Below are positions 61,701-64,000 of a DNA stretch of 64,000 bases, piece by piece. The notes beneath the pieces are model-generated. The model had not been told where the DNA came from, did not search any database, and saw only the letters and a list, made by a program, of their open reading frames with translations. The stretch is taken from positions 4,216,001-4,280,000 of the forward strand of contig CM007989.1 in the NCBI GenBank assembly GCA_002189035.1, read 5' to 3'. The position numbers and the translations under genes are program-made. This stretch comes from Utricularia gibba (Eukaryota > Streptophyta > Magnoliopsida > Lamiales > Lentibulariaceae). Position 1 is the stretch's first letter, and every line of letters begins with the position of its first letter.

Positions 61701-62679
61701 ATTTCATGGAATGAATCAGAAAAACTTGTCCTATGCTCAAATCTAGCACCATCCCCATCCCTTGTTGAATGCGTAGGATCCTGGTACCACCCAGAATAGT
61801 TTTTCATCTGTTTCATATCAGCATTTCCAAGAATAAATAATCAGAAGTTACAAAATGCGATTGGAAATCAGAATGAAGGCGGATTCCATAATAATCCAAG
61901 GAAAGAAGTAAACAAAAAAAAAACCTTATCATATTGAGATTTCTTGTCAGGATCTCGCAGAGTCTGCAGTTACTACCATAAAAAAAGCAAAGGGTTAGAA
62001 AAGAACTACGTTAAGAAAGTTAGAAAAGCAGAAGCCTATGAAAGACCTCATATGCATCTCTAATCTCTTGGAATTTCCTCTTTGCAGAAACGTTGTTCTT
62101 GTTTGCATCAGGATGGTACTTCTTTGCAAGCTACATTGCCAAGCATAGAAAGTAAAAAATAACATTAGAAATCATATAAAAAAGAATGGTACTTATTTGC
62201 ACGCTACATCCACTTTTCTTTTCTTACATTTTGAAAAGCCTTTTTAATATCCTGCGCAGTTGCATCTTTTGAAATTCCAAGAATATCATAGTAGTCACGT
62301 TCTGCAGAACGACAGACTCCTGTTCGAATTGAGTATTATGCATAAAATCATCAAAATCAAACCACTTATTCAAGCGCAAAACCTGTGGCATGGATATAAC
62401 GCAGTGCCCAAGGCAACCGGGATGGTGAAAAATCATGGAATATTCTGCTGGAGAAGCACCATTGTGCGCAAGCTAAGCATTAAAAAGATTCATTTTTCAG
62501 TTACATCAGGAATAGAATGATCCAAACATTACCCAGTTGAGCATGTAAGCATTTAAAAAAACAAGAGCAAACCTGCAGAACGGAACATAGCTCGTTGAAA
62601 AAACGACGGATTACTGAATAAGAGGACAGTGGGTGATCTTACGGAAACCTCGCACCAATACTGGAAACAAAGGCAACAT
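58768..62679 (-). CDS. ATJ1: Mitochondrial DnaJ (type I Hsp40, ATJ1-like), frameshifted
   Basis: Co-chaperone of mitochondrial Hsp70. Exons in transcription order: 62679-62643, 62472-62383, 62319-62228, 62130-62047, 61963-61925, 61807-61691, 61590-61549, 61472-61385, 61020-60956, 60835-60773, 60698-60626, 60538-60447, 60152-60081, 59743-59687, 59447-59397, 59317-59248, 58996-58916, 58795-58768. Parts: presequence ending RYIHATG, J domain ([18 protein letters not shown]), four CxxCxGxG repeats ([32 protein letters not shown]), [47 protein letters not shown], and the end WLYQRLSTG. The order and the C-terminal wording match Arabidopsis ATJ1. Exon 15 stops unless the C run 59422-59424 (plus strand) gains one base. 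Intron 12 has a GC donor. An upstream in-frame ATG at 62808 (MVRLRRLPLPRGSLVRKF) is an alternative start. Confidence 0.9.
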
Positions 62680-62808
62680 AATTGGCGAATGACTACGTCC
62701 AAATAGAGAGGAAACAAAATCTGCGAAGACCAAAAAAAAAAAAGAATCTACCAGAAACTTCCGCACAAGTGATCCTCGTGGGAGAGGCAGCCGTCTCAGG
62801 CGCACCAT

Positions 62809-64000
62809 TCCGCAGACTATCCAAATCGGAAATCAAAGGCGTTTGTCCAAACAACCAGCCGCACTTTCGCCGCAAGGACAACTCTTCTCATTTCATCGAG
62901 CGGTGCTACTGGCTCTGGCTTCTACCTTGGGGAACAAGACAGTGCTCAACATTCAACCCTGGCAACGGCTCGCGACCCGCGAACCCGGTTCAAAAATGGT
63001 TGTCAGAATTGAGAGAGACATCGTTGGCTCTCATCGAACCGGGTCTTGTCAAATCCACGATAACAAGACCCGAAAGCCGTTATTTGACCCATTTGGTTAC
63101 GCATCCACCAATTTGTACCACATTCAATTTGCATAAATTCATTTCTAATGAGTTTGGTATGCTATATTAAGTAGAAAATATTCATAAATATATACAAATT
63201 TTGGGGTTAGAATTGGAATTTGACATCTATTCTAGGATATACCAATCTCATTTTTCTTATAATTCATTTTACATTAAAAATAATGAATAAATAATTATAT
63301 TTTCATTTAATGAAATGTTCCGCATCCATATATTCTTAATCCATTTACGTATACCAATCAAAAAATTTCCCAAATATATATTTAAATCTCACAATATAAC
63401 GGGCCGTGATGGTTACTGGGCCGTGATCATGGGCTTGAATTAGTGAGCAAACAGCCCAACCAAAATTAGGATGCTACAACTTGAAGACGTGTGACTTTTA
63501 ATTTTAATTTGGATTTAATGTATGATTTCTTTTAATTTACTATTAAATTAATATTTTTTAATGCGAAAAACATTAATTAATAATATCAAGTGTAACAATC
63601 GAAAAAAATGTTTGATATGTAAAAATAGAAATAGAAACAATTTTTTTAAATAGATATAAATGAGAAAAAATATTTTAATATAGATATATTTAACTTTTAT
63701 CATCCACATACTTAAAAAATAAGTATGTGAGTGGTATATTCATACAAAATTGGCCTACATATACTATAATTAATATGTAAGTGATATTATCATGTAAACT
63801 AGTTAATTAAATAATGATTTATATATAAATTTGAATATAAATCTTATATACTATATATTACCAAACAACACTGCGAAACCCTCCATTTGAGCTACTAAGT
63901 GAGTGTGTAAATTGCTATAGAAACCAATAGTGTGGTTGTAGGAAGAGCATGAGTGAAACACGCAGGAGAATAGAGCAGTCTCATTATTGCCATTTGAGAT
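62809..64000. other. Intergenic region to window end
   Basis: Upstream of the DnaJ gene. Open frames at 62682-63170 (plus) have no recognisable similarity. TGGGCC-type cores occur near 63401-63430. The remainder is AT-rich, and no gene start was identified before the window ends. Confidence 0.5.

Noticed and set aside
62682..63170. 162-codon plus-strand frame upstream of the DnaJ gene
   Set aside because: It overlaps DnaJ exon 1 in antisense and shows no similarity; probably chance.

Overview
The window is nuclear DNA from a flowering plant. The genes are plant-specific or have plant-type architecture (R2R3-MYB, NOI/RIN4, WVD2-like/TPX2, AGC VIII kinase with DFD, glucuronokinase, raffinose synthase, ALIS/CDC50). 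Exons are relatively GC-rich, introns are short and mostly GT-AG, and gaps between genes are very AT-rich with decayed transposons. I cannot assign a family or species. All products are named by recognising protein motifs from memory; no database search was run.

Layout. 1-770 (+): 3' part of an R2R3-MYB. 3799-5346 (+): GH29 alpha-L-fucosidase. 5679-6992 (-): DUF3475/DUF668 protein. 8598-10214 (+): AVT1-type amino-acid transporter. 10370-10985 (-): Ty1/copia fossil. 13435-15179 (+): ALIS/CDC50 subunit. 17281-19475: decayed PIF/Harbinger element with its transposase on the minus strand. 22409-25088 (+): WVD2-like 7 protein. 25334-26948 (-): cystinosin homologue. 27288-28747 (+): mitochondrial RCC1 protein (RUG3-like). 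29498-29964 (+): NOI peptide. 30825-32478 (+): RAB2/RABB1. 33109-33477 (-): small basic protein. 35033-36747 (-): SGF29. 37592-39130 (-): glucuronokinase. 40267-42435 (-): AGC VIII kinase. 43908-47763 (-): CCCH + RRM protein (C3H27-like). 49329-51822 (-): raffinose synthase. 53261-55384 (-): GT14/DUF266 glycosyltransferase. 58768-62679 (-): mitochondrial DnaJ (ATJ1-like).

The neighbours are ordinary, unrelated housekeeping or accessory genes. I see no operon-like cluster, and I did not find a convincing new biological system. A few functional themes recur by coincidence of linkage: mitochondrial proteins (RUG3-like, ATJ1-like), membrane transport (AVT1, cystinosin, ALIS) and sugar metabolism (fucosidase, glucuronokinase, raffinose synthase, GT14).

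The strongest unexpected signal is technical but important. At least eight otherwise well-conserved genes are each broken by one or two small frameshifts, almost all explained by a mononucleotide run that is one base too short. In each case the exon lengths return to correct phase once the missing base is allowed for. This points to systematic homopolymer under-calling in the assembly rather than to ten independent pseudogenisations, and simple gene calling on this sequence will truncate these proteins. Secondary points of interest are two GC-AG introns, a two-exon tandem duplication inside the WVD2-like gene, loss of the second MYB intron, and a possible 8-nt microexon in SGF29.
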